This document shows positions 35,307 to 48,423 of a stretch of DNA of 64,000 nt, piece by piece (within the stretch, counting starts at the first letter, position 1; every line of letters starts with the position of its first letter). A model generated the notes under the pieces. It saw only the letters and a program-made list of their open reading frames with translations. It was not told the origin of the DNA and made no database searches. The stretch comes from Medicago truncatula (lineage: Eukaryota; Streptophyta; Magnoliopsida; Fabales; Fabaceae), in NCBI RefSeq assembly GCF_003473485.1, contig NC_053046.1:43849832-43913831 (forward strand), in the 5' to 3' direction. The translations under genes and the position numbers were made by a program.

Positions 35307-38300
35307 GAGAAAAAAATTGCATGTCGAATTAACTTAAAAAAGTTAGGAGATTACATTACTAACAAACAGTGAAAACTTTGTACAATATCACGGATTCACG
35401 GTGACAAAAGAAAAGAATGAGTCAAATAGAATATAATTGAGGTGGACAATTTTTCTATGGTTACTTTAAGAATTTGAAATTAGAATTCGCAGGGCATTTT
35501 CATGAAAGTCAAAGTCCTTAATGGACAATAATCAAATAAGCAAACATAATTCTGATTAAGACATCATATAGAACAAAAAGTTTACATGAACCGATTAATC
35601 CTAGCCTAAGGAGTCTCACCAAAAGCTTGCACTAATTGATTGCTTCTTAATACACACACGTTCACAATCAATTATTATACCATATAAAATGTATATTTAC
35701 TTCAATTTTTATAACCTAAAAAAAAATGATTTTGCACACGTTTGCAAGATTTCTTTTTTATTTTAGTCAAGAGTATTCGTTTGAAAATTGGGTAGGAATT
35801 GTGAGATGAAGACATTGACTTCATTACAGCTTGATTTACAAGTTAAGCTTGAAATTGGTAGTCCAATATTTCAACTAGAAATTCCCAAATACTTCGAATT
35901 CGAATGACAAAAATATACCTTGGTTTAATGGGTTTGAAACTAATTTGAATGCCCTCGTCAAATTTCTTTAACTCACTTGGTGTTACACAAATATAGATGG
36001 TAATGATACTCTTTTATAAGGGAACAAAACTATTTAATTTTATTATAAATAAATAAAACAATACAGTGTAAAAAAGGATATGATAAAAAAAGTTATATAA
36101 AAAAAAGTATGAATAAAGTCGGGTTAGACATAATCTATTTAAATGAGCCAAGAGCATTTTCTATTAACACTCTTGTTAATATTAGAATACATGTGGATAT
36201 CGTCACGATCTCCTTATCATTCCACTTCTTAACTCTTTCACTGGATCATCAGGTCAACCATATCACAAACTTACATTTCGGAAGCCTAATGTATTAAGTT
36301 TTATGGACACAACTGTTCCCCTCTCTTGTATGTGTCGCGTGCATTAGCAACTTGCAAATTTAGTAAACTATATACATATAAAGTTGGATGATTCAAAAAT
36401 TGAAAAAAGCAAAGGTTATCATCCTAATATTAGAGTTAGAACCTAAACAAGTGTAAACTCCAATTTGCATTTGCCGCGTGAGATGAACAAATAACAATGT
36501 AAAATAAAATGTACAGTCTAAAATATGAGTAAAGAATTTGTTCCAAACTAAAGATGGGGCACATGTGATAAAAGGGACCCATATGTTGCCCAAAATGCAA
36601 AACAGAACATGTAGTTGAACAATTAAAATGTATAAAAGTAGAAACTTTGGTAATTGATGATAGGAATAGGACAAATTATGTGGATAAAAAGGACAGAACA
36701 TTGCATGTAATCTTTCTCCCCAAAGCAGTAACATGGGCGGTGAGATCACAGAAGAAACTACACAAAAGTCAAGTTCTCATTATATAAACCTTTTGCATTT
36801 TTCATATTTATTAGTAGTAAACTATTAAGATTATCACACTATTTAAGAAATAATTACGTATATACTAATTTATATGATGAAATGTGTTTCATTTATATAT
36901 GGTCAAGTAAGAAATTTAGGATTTAAACTTTTATCTACGCACACATTATCTCTGATAACTATCAACTGAGTTATTTTTATGAGACAAAAATATATAAATA
37001 TTTTAAATGTGACGTTTAATATGAAATGAAGAGTTTATGTTATTGGACCAAGTTTAAGTCTAGTCTCATATAGCAGCTACCAAGAGTGTGTCTTATTGTG
37101 TGTGAACTATGAAACATTGTATGCCCAAATAGGTTCATGTTCATTTTTGGAATATGGGAATAGGGGACACATTTCAATCAAGAAGGCCTACGTTTTCTCT
37201 TTTAAGGTGTGCAAATTACAAGAGCTTTCATCCTACAAAAAGCATGCAAGGGACAACCTTTTGTTATTTCATAAAGATTTCTGCCAATCTCTAGAACTCC
37301 TTTTATAGTAGTATTTGATAAGATTATATAGTATGGTTAATTATTAAAGTTAGGAATAGGGAATTGAGCTTTCAAATTAGAAATTTTCGTAATTTTTTAT
37401 TTACAAAAATCTTAAACACAAAATCATGCATATGTATTGCATGCTCATTCTAAGAGTTCAAGTTCATTTTTGTGCTTTCCAAGTATGGGGGACATATAGA
37501 CATGCAATCGATCCCACATTCCATGTGAAAAGACATGTAATTTTTTTTTGTGGAAAAAAAAAAAGACATGTAATTTGTTCTAGTAAGTTTGAGAATCAAG
37601 ATTAAATCTATATAATGTATAGGTCATGTTAACGAATGATCTAAAAACATTAATTTTTCTACAAAAATTACTTTTTTTTTTATCCTTAAACAATGTTGTA
37701 GTGACATTTGTTATCTAACAATGTTATAGTTTATTCGATGTGGGGTTAAATCAAGTTGGAATCCAAATAATCAATGATGGTAAAAATGTATATGTCGCTT
37801 TCATCTTAATTATAGGTCGTTTTCTTGTCCAACTAGGACTCAGATACATCTATAGAGGCAAATATAAATTAGGTTATCTTCATTTGAGGTAGAAGCTTAA
37901 AATACAAGCACCATAGCATATACTACTAATATTTTCTTTTTCTTTATTCGAAAATCTTCGACAAAATCCACTTGTGCACACAAGAATAAGCACAAAACTC
38001 CAAATTGGAGCAATTGACAAAAAAGGGTAAATTTTAGGTAAAGTTGTGGGCCATGATGTACCTCACTTTGGAGAGGACAAAGTATTAACAATGTTCTTTT
38101 ATCTTCCTTTTTAGTTTAATTCATTGGCACATTTGATTCCACAAGCATTTTTAAGGAGTAAAACTAGCTCATAAATCACATCAAAATATGCTTTAGCAAG
38201 GGAACTTCATCATTTATAAGAATGCACGTATAAAACTTTAACACTTGGCTTCACATAATTAAAATAGGCCAATAACAACATAAAATTCTCATGTGTTATT

Positions 38301-40303
38301 CATTCATATGGTTCATGATTTTCTAGAGAAAAGAATTGGGTATTTTTGTATACCGTTGATTTTTCAACATTTCATTCTAATTAAAAGAACATGATCTATC
38401 TAGAAATCTTATAAGAGCATGCGTATAAAGCAAGTGGACAAAAACAAATAAGGGAACAAAAAATCAGTCATGGGTAGCTCTTTTATTTGTCTGTATATAT
38501 TTTTTCATATGATATAATTATTTTAATTTAAATGTGGGATTCGAATCATGAACTAATTTGAATTCAAGGCCAATTACCCAGAACAAAGTACATTATTTAA
38601 TTTATTGAATTATGTCTTTTCAAAAGTTGATGCATATTTCCTAAACCCTTATCTTATAGTCAAAATATTCATATTATTTTAATGTGCATTAGGTCCTTCC
38701 TTGAATACAAAAATATAAATAATCTTCATGTTGCATTAAAAAAAGAATATTGTAAAGATGCATGGTTGGGACTAATTACATTTACATATAACCCACTAAA
38801 ATAATCTTATTGTTTAACATCATCAAAACCCAATTAACAAAATGGTTGAGACACTTCACTAATTACCTTTTTTATGTTAGTAATAAGTAGAAAACGGAAT
38901 TATGAAAGATAGCCTCCAAAAATGGGCACTCTTCAATGATGTGAGGTAACTTTCCTTAGACTATATCATTATGATTATATCTTTAATTGGAGGGATTAGG
39001 ATATGAAATCATGATTATTTTAACACTTTAGAGATTCTAAGATGATAGTTTAGAGATAAGTTCAATGGATTATTATAAAGAAGAATCACATCAAGCAAAC
39101 TATATAAAAATAAATATATCAAAGTGCATGTTATTAGCTGAAGTGTAAGGCACTACTTGTTACATCATTGGTTCCTTGCCTTTATTGTAAGGTTAACTCA
39201 CTCTTCTAGGTTATGACTCAACCGTGTGGGTCATTATCTTGTACCCTTTCCTGATGGCTGATATAGAATTAAATTACTATACGGGGATTAGTAAATTATT
39301 CATGGGTTTAATACAGATCTTTTATAATAAGTAGTATTAATTAGAATTATAAAGAGAAAAAAAATAATTGAAAAGTAAAATGTCTCAGTTATTTTGTGAC
39401 ATTTTTATTTTTTTGTAAATGCTCGATTATTGTAAAACGGAAGGAGTATTACAGAATTCAATTTTGGGATGAAATAATCATTATTAATCATATTTACTTA
39501 TATTTTTGTCGAATACAAGATTTTCTTCTCATAAAAATAGGAGGGTTAACAAGAATAAAAATAAAAATAAATAATAATTATAAGATACACATTGGATTAC
39601 AAAACAAACCTAGCTTGCTCCCTCGGTTATAAATCGTTTAGTAGCTTTGGACCTAATTGCATAATATTTTCAATTTCAGGGACTTCGTTAAAATATTTAG
39701 TTAAAAGACCTAATTAAAAATTATTGAGGACTTCATTATAAGATCTGATTATATTATTTGTTAAATGTTTTCACACATAATCATTAAAAATTAACATGTA
39801 CAGCTTGAGCTTAGAAGAATTAAGAAACATCCATTACTGCAAGCTTTGTTTTTCATAATCTTCAAAACAAAAGTTCTCATAACACATGTTACCACAAATT
39901 TGCAATCTTTTTTATAACTATGATATCGTAACAAACTTTGATCATGTCATTTCCCTTACGTCATTGGATATCGGTCCACTTAAATTAACCAACCAGGTCC
40001 CATGATGGATTCACATACAAATTTAATCAATGTGGTATTATAATATTTCTGTACAATATACAATTATACACACATAACCAATTTAACACGTATATCAGAA
40101 TTTTATGGTTGGGTTGTTACTTTGAATAAGATTAATTGGTTGGCAATGTTTTTATTTTTGCTAATTGAATAACATAAACACTTATTTTAGCCGCGACTAA
40201 CTTCTTGATTGTAAACTAATAATGTATGCATTTCAATTTTCATGAGTGTGACTTAGGCATTACATGCTAATTGGAGGGTAGTTAAGTGGTTTAAATATGA
40301 TTA
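35307..40303. other. Long gene-free spacer
   Basis: No ORF with recognisable family features was found on either strand. Short ORFs (36393-36749 minus, 37096-37308 plus, 39396-39632 plus) are composition noise. Small repeats exist, but nothing with clear structure. Confidence 0.5.
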
Positions 40304-40627
40304 AGACCATCCGCAATGATGGGTGTTTCACCTATTAAGCATCGGGTTAAATAGACACATCCATTGTGGAGTGATATTTGTTGGTGCTTATAGAGAAGAG
40401 TGACTATATAAACACTTTCTCTCTCTTCATTTTATGTGTGCATTTCAATTAATATTTTTCAATGAAATAAATGAGTATTTTAGAAATGTAATAATATAGA
40501 GTTATTAGTGGGATCTATTAATAAATTTTGTTGTGGTGTTGGGTTGGAGGAATTGAGTGCTTATTAGGTATTGACATGTGTGACTCACTTAAGCACCCAG
40601 ATAGAGGAGCTCCATTGTGGATGGTCT
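40304..40627. mobile_element. MITE with AGACCATCC termini
   Basis: The left end AGACCATCCGCAATGATGG and the right end CCATTGTGGATGGTCT are inverted repeats with two mismatches. The 324-bp interior has AGCACCCAGATA- and TTAAGCATCGGGTTAA-like phrases and no ORF. No clean target duplication is seen. Confidence 0.65.
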
Positions 40628-42029
40628 AAGACACAAAGTGAAGATTAGTTTCATAATAGTTCAAAGAGTAGCTACGAATGGTGAAAATACTTTGAGAAGC
40701 CATTAAAGGCCACATACTTTGTTGGGTCTTAATGGAAGTACAGGGATCATTGTATCGGATTTTGAGCAATCATACAGGTGGGATTAGACATCATATATTA
40801 ACCTAAAAATATAAAATAGTATACCTATAGATTATCTCACTTATATGATGTTCAACTTTCATTATTTCATTTTTCTGTGGTGGTCAGAGTTTGAACCCCG
40901 AAATTTGCATATATTAATGCATTGTTCTTACCAATTGAGCTAAATTCACGATAACCTTTATTATTACATTTAATACAAAGACTTATTCACATTTGATGTA
41001 CACAATATATTAATTATAATTGTTTACCAATAAAAATAAAAGAAACAATAAATTATTTATTAAAAGTACATCTTCAAAATTATTTACGAAAAGTATATAA
41101 ATAACAAAGTGGATCGATATATAAATAATCTCTCTCTGGTCATATTTATAAGTAAAAAACAATTATTTAGATTTATTGAATGACTAATATATTCGGTCTT
41201 CTCTCAAAATATATATATATATATATATATATTCGGTCTATATAAAGGTCCAATAAAATTGTTTAAATAAAAAATAATTTTTAATCATATTTTACTTACC
41301 TTCCAATTGAACTACCGATTATTATAAGGTTTTTTTCCCTAATAACCCGAGGTTCAACACACACAAAAGAAAACGTTTCAAGGTATACGATTGTGCTTAT
41401 GTATGTTGATGTCTTCAGCCACCAAATCGGCATAAGGTTGTTAAATCATCAATGTGATCCTTCTAGGAGTGGTGAGGTTTAAGATTGAAATCTTGAAGGA
41501 TGAATTTCAACTAAGAGATGATGGTAAAAATGAGAAATGATATTTGTACAACCATTTTGTGACAACTTTTTGATAACTTTCTCTCTATTTATATTATGTT
41601 TTTATTCTCTCTTTCTTTTTCTCTCTATTATTTTTTATCAATGAAAAGAGAGAAAAAAAAATTATTATAAAAGTTGTATGAAATAGTTGTTCAAATATCA
41701 TTACTCGGTAAAAATAGACTAATAAAGACGGTAAGAAAAAGTCGATTGATAAGAAGAAAGACATATAAAGGAAATTGAAGTCAGACTTAAATATGAAAAT
41801 CAACATGCCACGTGTGATTATTTGTGATGCACATTTATAAGAGTAGTTCTTAACTAATGTATTGTTCTCCATATTTTTTGGGTGAATAATGATGTATTTT
41901 TTGGATGGATGTATTTGACCAAACATATAACTGATAGGGATACTTATGTCATTACAATAAACTAATATTGTCCCTTAGCATAACATCATCATAATCATAA
42001 TATTCAACTATAGTATCATTTTACAATGG
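40628..42029. other. Spacer and distal promoter of the GRAS gene
   Basis: It contains a degenerate tRNA-like SINE in reverse orientation (about 40880-40950: GGTTTGAACCCCG-like B box and CAATTGAGCTAAATTCACG A box) and an AT microsatellite (about 41208-41232). No gene is recognised. Confidence 0.45.
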
Positions 42030-42183
42030 TTGTTGTGTAGTTTCTATAACAATATAAGGGCTATTTCTCATTCATTATTCTATATGCTACTGTCAGATTT
42101 TTTTTCTCATCATAATAGCTTTCTCTTCCTATACTATGCTCTCTTAGATTCTACTCCACTATTCTTTCCTTCCTCAAAAACAT

Positions 42184-43337
42184 GTAAGAAATTTGTTTCT
42201 TGTCTCAAAAACTTAATATTCTCAAACTGAAAAGCCATGAATGGCTTTATATATACATATATATTTTCCTTGTAAATTTTGTTGCATTTTTTGTTCTTCT
42301 ATATGTTTAAAAATGTTTGTCCAAATGGTTTCATAGTCTGTGATCTTCTTTGAATTCTAGTTTTTGCATTTCAGTTTGTCATGTAAATTTTGTTTTCTTT
42401 AATCTTTATGTATTCTTAAATAATTCATTGAATGAGATGATGAGAGATTTTATTTTGATTTGTTTTATTTTTAGTAATAGGGTGATGTACATTTTTGTGT
42501 GAACCTATCTTTTTATTTAAAATTTTGTTGGGATAATATAAATATTTTAGTACTATGTTAGAGGTAATTTGATTAACCATATTGTTGGCTTAAAATATCT
42601 ATGTAATTTTATTATGCTGTTTCTACTTTTTTGGTTTGTGAATCTGTTCTTTCTAACACTCAAAGCTTTCTTCTTTTCAGCTTAGTAGATTTGGAAATTG
42701 AAATGAGTTAATAAAGTAAAATTGAAAATTTTCTAATATTTTGTAATCTGTTTTATTTTACTTTTTTTGGTAATTAATCTGTGTTTTATAAACATTATAT
42801 TTTGTGGAATATTTGATTGAGGAATTTTCCATATACAGATGTAAATTCTTCATTTCTTTGAAATAATTAATTTTATATAAATGAAATCTAGACATCTGGT
42901 TCAATATCATGTACATTTTTGTGTCTTATCTTTTGAATTTTGTTTAATGGAGACTATTTATGTTTGGATTATTCCTTCTCCTTCATTTTTTGTTTAATTA
43001 TGAAAAATTCTAGATATTTTTCTTTATTTTTCCATTTTTTGCTCAAGAAAAATCAGTGACAGATAGAAAGGGTCTTTTGTTCAGCTTCTTGGAAATTTTC
43101 ACTAATTGAACAGAGAGAATTCAATGTTTGACTTGCCATGTTTTTCTTTTTGACTTGCTATGTGATTCCAATTTTGAAGGAAAAGTTGACTAATGGTCAA
43201 CTGCACAGTGAATCTAAAAGAATGCTTAATTTCTTCAAGACCTGAAAATAAACTGTCCTTTTATTTATATGTATTTTATGATGTATGAGCATGAGAGTTG
43301 TTAATTTTAGCACTGATTCTTTGATTCTTCAATGCAG
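42184..43337 (+). other. Probable 5' UTR intron of the GRAS gene
   Basis: A donor-like GTAAGA at 42184 and an acceptor-like CAATGCAG ending at 43337 bound T-rich intron-like sequence. The exon after it (43338-43386) leads to the CDS start. Leader introns are common in PAT1-type GRAS genes; transcript data would be needed to fix the borders. Confidence 0.45.
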
Positions 43338-43386
43338 AATACAGATAATGTGAGACGCGGTACGACGCTTCATTATTGATTCTACA

Positions 43387-45021
43387 ATGCAGGCATCAGA
43401 GCAGCATAGAAGTTCAAGTATGTACTATCAACCATTGCAGCAAATCGAAGCCTATTGCTTGCCACAATATCGAAATCTAAATCATCAGCTATACAACAAT
43501 GATGGAGGCCAAGCAACTCAATTCTCGGCTCCAACTTCTTCTGACCTTTATTACTGCACTTTGGAGTCGTCCTCTGCAGCTGGAAGTTTCGCCGTTTACA
43601 ACTCTCCTTCAACTGTTAGTTTCTCGCCTAACGATAGTCCAATGTCGCAGCAAGAATCTCAGTCTTATCCATCTGATAAGTATCATTCCCCTGACAATAC
43701 CTATGGCTCGCCAATGAGTGGATCATGCATAACCGAAGATTTAAGTAGCTTCAAACACAAGCTTAGAGAGTTGGAAAGTGTAATGCTTGGTCCTGACTCT
43801 GATAATCTTGATAGTTACGACAGTGCTATCAGCAACGGAACCAATTTTGCTTCGCTTGAAATGGACAGTTGGAGACAAACTATGGTAGCAATTTCGAGCA
43901 AAAATCTAAAGCACATCCTTACTGCATGTGCCAAAGCAATAGCAGACAATGATTTGCTAATGGCGCAATGGTTGATGGACGAATTACGGCAGATGGTGTC
44001 GGTTTCTGGTGAACCGATTCAAAGATTGGGAGCATACATGTTGGAAGGACTCGTTGCACGGTTGTCTGCATCCGGGAGTTCAATCTACAAATCTTTAAGA
44101 TGCAAAGAACCAGAAAGTGCCGAGCTTCTTTCTTACATGAACATACTTTACGAGGTTTGCCCTTACTTCAAATTTGGTTACATGTCTGCAAATGGAGCCA
44201 TTGCAGAAGCCATGAAAAATGAAGCCAGAGTTCATATAATCGATTTCCAAATTGCTCAAGGAAGCCAATGGATTTCGTTGATTCAGGCTTTTGCAGCTAG
44301 GCCCGGGGGACCACCACACATCCGGATTACAGGTATTGATGATCCGACATCAGCTTATGCCCGTGGAGGTGGACTACATATAGTTGAAAAGAGGTTATCA
44401 AAGCTTGCTCGGCACTTCAAGGTGCCATTTGAGTTTCACGCTGCAGCTATCTCTGGTTGTGATGTTCAACTGCATAACCTTGCAGTTCGGCCAGGGGAAG
44501 CTCTGGCCGTAAATTTTGCATTCATGCTACATCACATGCCTGATGAGAGTGTCAGCACTCAGAATCATAGGGATAGGCTTTTAAGGTTGGTTAAGAGCCT
44601 ATCCCCGAAAGTCGTGACACTTGTTGAGCAAGAATCTAACACAAACACTGCGGCATTCTTTCCACGTTTTCTCGAAACTATGGACTATTACACAGCAATG
44701 TTCGAGTCAATAGATGTGACTCTTCCGAGAGAGCATAAAGAGAGGATCAATGTTGAGCAGCATTGTTTGGCAAGAGATTTAGTTAACATCATAGCTTGTG
44801 AAGGGGTCGAGAGAGTGGAACGACACGAGCTGCTAGGGAAGTGGAGGTCAAGATTTGCAATGGCTGGTTTCACTCCTTACCCTCTGAGTTCTTTGGTGAA
44901 TGGTACAATAAAGAAATTGCTTGAAAACTACAGTGATAGATATAGACTTCAAGAAAGAGATGGAGCTCTATATCTTGGTTGGATGAATAGAGATTTGGTT
45001 GCTTCTTGTGCTTGGAAATGA
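43387..45021 (+). CDS. PAT1-like: GRAS transcription regulator, PAT1 subfamily
   Basis: A single 544-residue coding exon begins MQASEQHRSS, a start shared by SCL5/PAT1-type proteins. The N-terminal part is Ser/Gln-rich and disordered. Residues 114-137 contain the PAT1-group motif CITEDLSSFKHKLRELESVM. The GRAS domain runs from about 171 to 544: leucine heptad I (LKHILTACAKAIADNDL), the VHIID core at 282-286 in RVHIIDFQIAQGSQW, leucine heptad II, PFYRE region (FFPRFLETMDYYTAMFESID) and the terminal SAW motif ending in VASCAWK. Members act in phytochrome A signalling, gibberellin- or elicitor-responsive transcription and stress responses in nucleus and cytoplasm. A related SCL5, SCL21 or CIGR assignment is possible; the subfamily is secure. 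Confidence 0.93.
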   Translation: MQASEQHRSSSMYYQPLQQIEAYCLPQYRNLNHQLYNNDGGQATQFSAPTSSDLYYCTLESSSAAGSFAVYNSPSTVSFSPNDSPMSQQESQSYPSDKYHSPDNTYGSPMSGSCITEDLSSFKHKLRELESVMLGPDSDNLDSYDSAISNGTNFASLEMDSWRQTMVAISSKNLKHILTACAKAIADNDLLMAQWLMDELRQMVSVSGEPIQRLGAYMLEGLVARLSASGSSIYKSLRCKEPESAELLSYMNILYEVCPYFKFGYMSANGAIAEAMKNEARVHIIDFQIAQGSQWISLIQAFAARPGGPPHIRITGIDDPTSAYARGGGLHIVEKRLSKLARHFKVPFEFHAAAISGCDVQLHNLAVRPGEALAVNFAFMLHHMPDESVSTQNHRDRLLRLVKSLSPKVVTLVEQESNTNTAAFFPRFLETMDYYTAMFESIDVTLPREHKERINVEQHCLARDLVNIIACEGVERVERHELLGKWRSRFAMAGFTPYPLSSLVNGTIKKLLENYSDRYRLQERDGALYLGWMNRDLVASCAWK

Positions 45022-45059
45022 GAACTGAAAATTATGTAACTCCTGAATGTTTGAGGAAT

Positions 45060-45259
45060 TTGGATTTGCTGCAGTTAATAATTCTACGCATTCACATAAT
45101 CAGCTCGTCGGTGGCCGTTGGATCGAGATTGGATGATCCAAATTTCAAAATTAGTATTTCGTTTTTTAATAAAAATATGCCGTGAAATTTGGACCGTCCG
45201 GTCACTATCCAACAGTCACCAACGTGCTGACTGTGGATTGTTAACTGCAGCAAATCCAA
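45060..45259. mobile_element. Foldback MITE in the 3' flank of the GRAS gene
   Basis: The 200-bp element starts TTGGATTTGCTGCAGTTAA and ends with the inverse TTAACTGCAGCAAATCCAA. The arms pair over about 90 bp with mismatches, and GGATGATCCAAATTTCA meets TGAAATTTGGACCGTCC near the centre. GTTTGAG lies near both ends (45049-45055 and 45260-45266). It is only 39 bp past the stop codon, so it is probably transcribed in the 3' UTR. Confidence 0.8.
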
Positions 45260-46170
45260 GTTTGAGTGGGAATGAAGCAGAACATGTCCTTGTTCTTGTT
45301 CTGTTCCATTTTCTGTGTTTCAAAAAGTTTCTGTGGAAAATGTAGCTAGCAATAGCATTTTTCTTTATGAGTAATGTTAAATTTTCATATCATTATCTTT
45401 TTCTGAGAATAAGAGGAGAGTTGCATTTCAGTTGTGCTATACTTTCATCAAGCATTTCATTCTCTACGGCATATAAGACACATTATTTTCGAGGGTGGCT
45501 GTACCTGATACATGTATTTTCTCCATCTTGGACATGATCAATTTCATAGATACAAATCTTCAACTCCTTAGGAAAGAATATGATGTATAATTCTAGTAAA
45601 AGTAAAATATAATATTTATCCAAAAAAAAGGGAAGTAAAATATAATATTTTGGTGAAGATAAAAGGGATTCATTTGAAGGGGTTACATTAATATATTTAT
45701 TTACAATGGACATAACATTGTTAGAGTGTGATATTCATACTTAAATCTTATATTGCTAACTGTTTATTTCCGTATGATAGTTTAATGAATTTATATGTAT
45801 AAAAAAAAATTGAACTGTCACTGTTAATATTGTGAGGATATTAAACTCTCGACCTCTTTATCACTTCACGTTTTAACTCCCCGACTTCAACCACCAAACC
45901 AACCTTATATTCATCAAGCTGACTAGGTAGAACATGACTTGAAAAGGTGGACTTGATAATATGCATACAGGCGACATAAGTAGGAAGGATTGAATACATT
46001 AGAAGGGAAATTCTCGACTATCTTAAAATGTTTTGGGACTTTGATATAAAAAGTCTTCCTTTCTCTAGAAGCAAAACTCCTTAACAGACAAAATAACAGA
46101 GAAATATGTCTCATATTATATACACTCCCACGATGTCTCTCTGAAGTACCGATTGCACCATTAATGTAAA
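45260..46170. other. Spacer between the GRAS and WRKY genes
   Basis: Contains the GRAS 3' flank and AT-rich sequence. No further gene is recognised. Confidence 0.45.
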
Positions 46171-46397
46171 CCAGTGTTTTCAGAACCAGGCCGGTCGGTT
46201 CAATGAACCAGAAACTGGTTCAACCATGGTCGGTTTAAAGTTTGTCAGAACCATATTGAACTGTAATTCTTTTTTTTTCTTTTCAAAAAGAATAAAAAGT
46301 AGTTTTTATATACTTATTCATTTATTTGCCATTTGGTTCAACTAATTGAACCTTGACCCGGAGGTCTCACTCTCATCAGATTTTTAAAACATTGGTG
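46171..46397. mobile_element. Small repeat element with (CC)AGTGTTTT / AAAACATTGG ends
   Basis: Ends CCAGTGTTTTCAGAACC and TTTTTAAAACATTGGTG are loosely inverse. Inside are repeated GGTTCAA and GGTTCAAC phrases (CCGGTCGGTTCAATGAACC, AACTGGTTCAACC, GGTTCAACTAATTGAACC). This pattern is common in dispersed legume repeats; borders are approximate. Confidence 0.45.
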
Positions 46398-46935
46398 TGA
46401 ATTTAATGGACCCCAGAATTTCTGTTAACCTCCAAGTACACACCAATGCATTTTTCAATGTACTAGAAGTCTAGAACAGTGTATGCCAGTATCAGCTTAG
46501 CAGCAATATAAACCACCTAAACTCAAGGTTCAATATACACAAAATAGCAGTTTCTTTTTCTTACATTAGTTTCTATATCATGTCTTTTTCATTATCATGT
46601 TGGGCATAGAAAATAACCTCACAGAATGAAGCAAAACAAGAATCAGAGATAACTTAAAAGCATCACCAGCCACAAAACAAAAATCACAGATGAATCACAA
46701 TATTTTAGATACATGTGTACGAAAATTTGCATCCAATATAGTAAATAATTGTGATTTGCATATTTAGTCAACCTGTAACAGACAACTAAAAATGAGCTAG
46801 AAAAAGGGAAAAGAGAAGGTTAGAATAGGAATGGGAACAGCAATCTTGATACCATAATATATAAGTATAACCTACGTCACTTGCAACTACTTATAATCTT
46901 CGATAACTAGCTGCATCGTTAGAAAGCATTGCAAT
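46398..46935. other. 3' flank of the WRKY1-like gene
   Basis: AT-rich sequence with no ORF of note; probably includes the 3' UTR of the minus-strand WRKY gene. Confidence 0.4.
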
Positions 46936-48423
46936 TCAACTTTGGGCAGGTTCTGCAACAGATGTTGTACTAGGAGTGTCATGTTCACTTAATCTGCATG
47001 GAACTTTCAAACTTGAATCACGTATCATGGCATCGCTGATAGAATCTTCTTTGGTACTAGGATCTTCATTTCGTTGCTCTTCCTCGTTTAATTCACTTTC
47101 AAGACTCTGGTTAGGAAGGATGGTCGCTCGAATTGGAGTCAATTTTACAGCTGTATTATCAAGGACACCTCTTCCCGTGGGAGGTGCATGATCATGTTGA
47201 CCCTCATAGGTAGTTATGACAGTTGTTGTGTTTTGAGAGGACTTCTCAACATGCTTTTTTACGGGGCATCCGGGACTTGAGCATCGATAGTAATTTCTGG
47301 AAGATTGGAGAGAAAATGCAATCAATTAAATTAAATCATTTCACGAATTCGCGAGCACATAGAGAAAGAAAGATAAAATAATGCTTCTTGAAAGGCTCCA
47401 CGATGTACCAGTTCATAACAAAAGCTAAGCATGTACCTTGGATTTGTGTTGCCTTTAACCATTTTCTGACCATATTTGCGCCAGCGATACCCATCATTCA
47501 CAATTCCAGACTCACTTGTAGTTCGAACAATAACGCGAGATTCACCAGTTAACACATCAGCTCCAGTCGCATCGGTGTTACTATTGTCTTTCTTCCTGTT
47601 TGATATCATATTGTAAAGTAAATTAAATGTTAAATATTGCATATATCAACTCGAACATTCTAGAAAATGGTCAAATAACATACAGCCGCTTTGACTCATC
47701 AGTTCGCGAAACTTTTGAAGGTGGATGGAAACGCAAAGGCGTGACCTGTCGAGGCATAGATTCATACTCAACAGATGAATTTTCTGCATGCACCATACAG
47801 TAAAATATATGAAGGGTCTTTCCATGTAAGGAAGAAAACTAAAATACTAACAAAGTTTACTTCTCACCTTGACCTTCCACATCAGCAAAAGAGGATTGGG
47901 GTGGTCCCTTTTCAACAACAGGAAGAACACGATCAACCGGTGATACGGTGTCCGGTGGTACAGTGTTCGATTCAGGTTTGGGATGATTATGCTGACCGAT
48001 GTAACTGCAATCTTCGTAGTTTCCATCATGTGATAGCTGAAATTGCTTCCTTGCAGGGCAGTCTGAATAAGTACATTTGTAATAACTCCTTTTAAATTCA
48101 CTCCCCTTAACGTTTTTCTGGCCATACTTTCGCCATTTATAGCCATCTTTTGTGACCTTATCACGTATTATGGAGGGTCTGTCTTGACCAGATTGCATCG
48201 GAGGCAATTCATGTGAAGGAGTCTTGGGGCTCTGTGAATGTTGCTCGGGCGGTGAAGAGTATGACGATACCAAGTCACAAGCCATAGCATCAGAATCCGA
48301 CACTTCATTTTTAGCTACATCATCAATCCCTTGTGACAATGCAATCTCCCTCTGTGGACTCACTTGCTGCTGTACTTTATCAGAAGAAACGTTGTGATCG
48401 GCACTTTCTTGTGACAAAACCAT
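46936..48423 (-). CDS. WRKY1-like: Group I WRKY transcription factor, WRKY1-like
   Basis: Minus-strand exons, in order: 48423-47868, about 47783-47682, 47595-47437 and 47296-46936; about 391 residues (the exact length of exon 2 should be checked). The start MVLSQESADH is shared with the downstream duplicate. Domain one has WRKYGQK at 97-103 with a C2H2 finger (Cys117, Cys122, His145, His147). Domain two has WRKYGQK at 257-263 with Cys277, Cys282, His306 and His308. The intron inside the second domain, after NTNPR, is the conserved position for group I genes. The protein ends AEPAQS, like the TEPAQS end I recall for Arabidopsis WRKY1 (ZAP1). Group I WRKYs bind W-box DNA, mainly through the C-terminal domain. 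A leader intron probably reaches to the first exon near 50068-50150. No damage is seen. Confidence 0.9.

Noticed and set aside
42030-42230. 66-codon ORF upstream of the GRAS gene
   Set aside because: It lies in the presumed leader exon and intron and has no family features.
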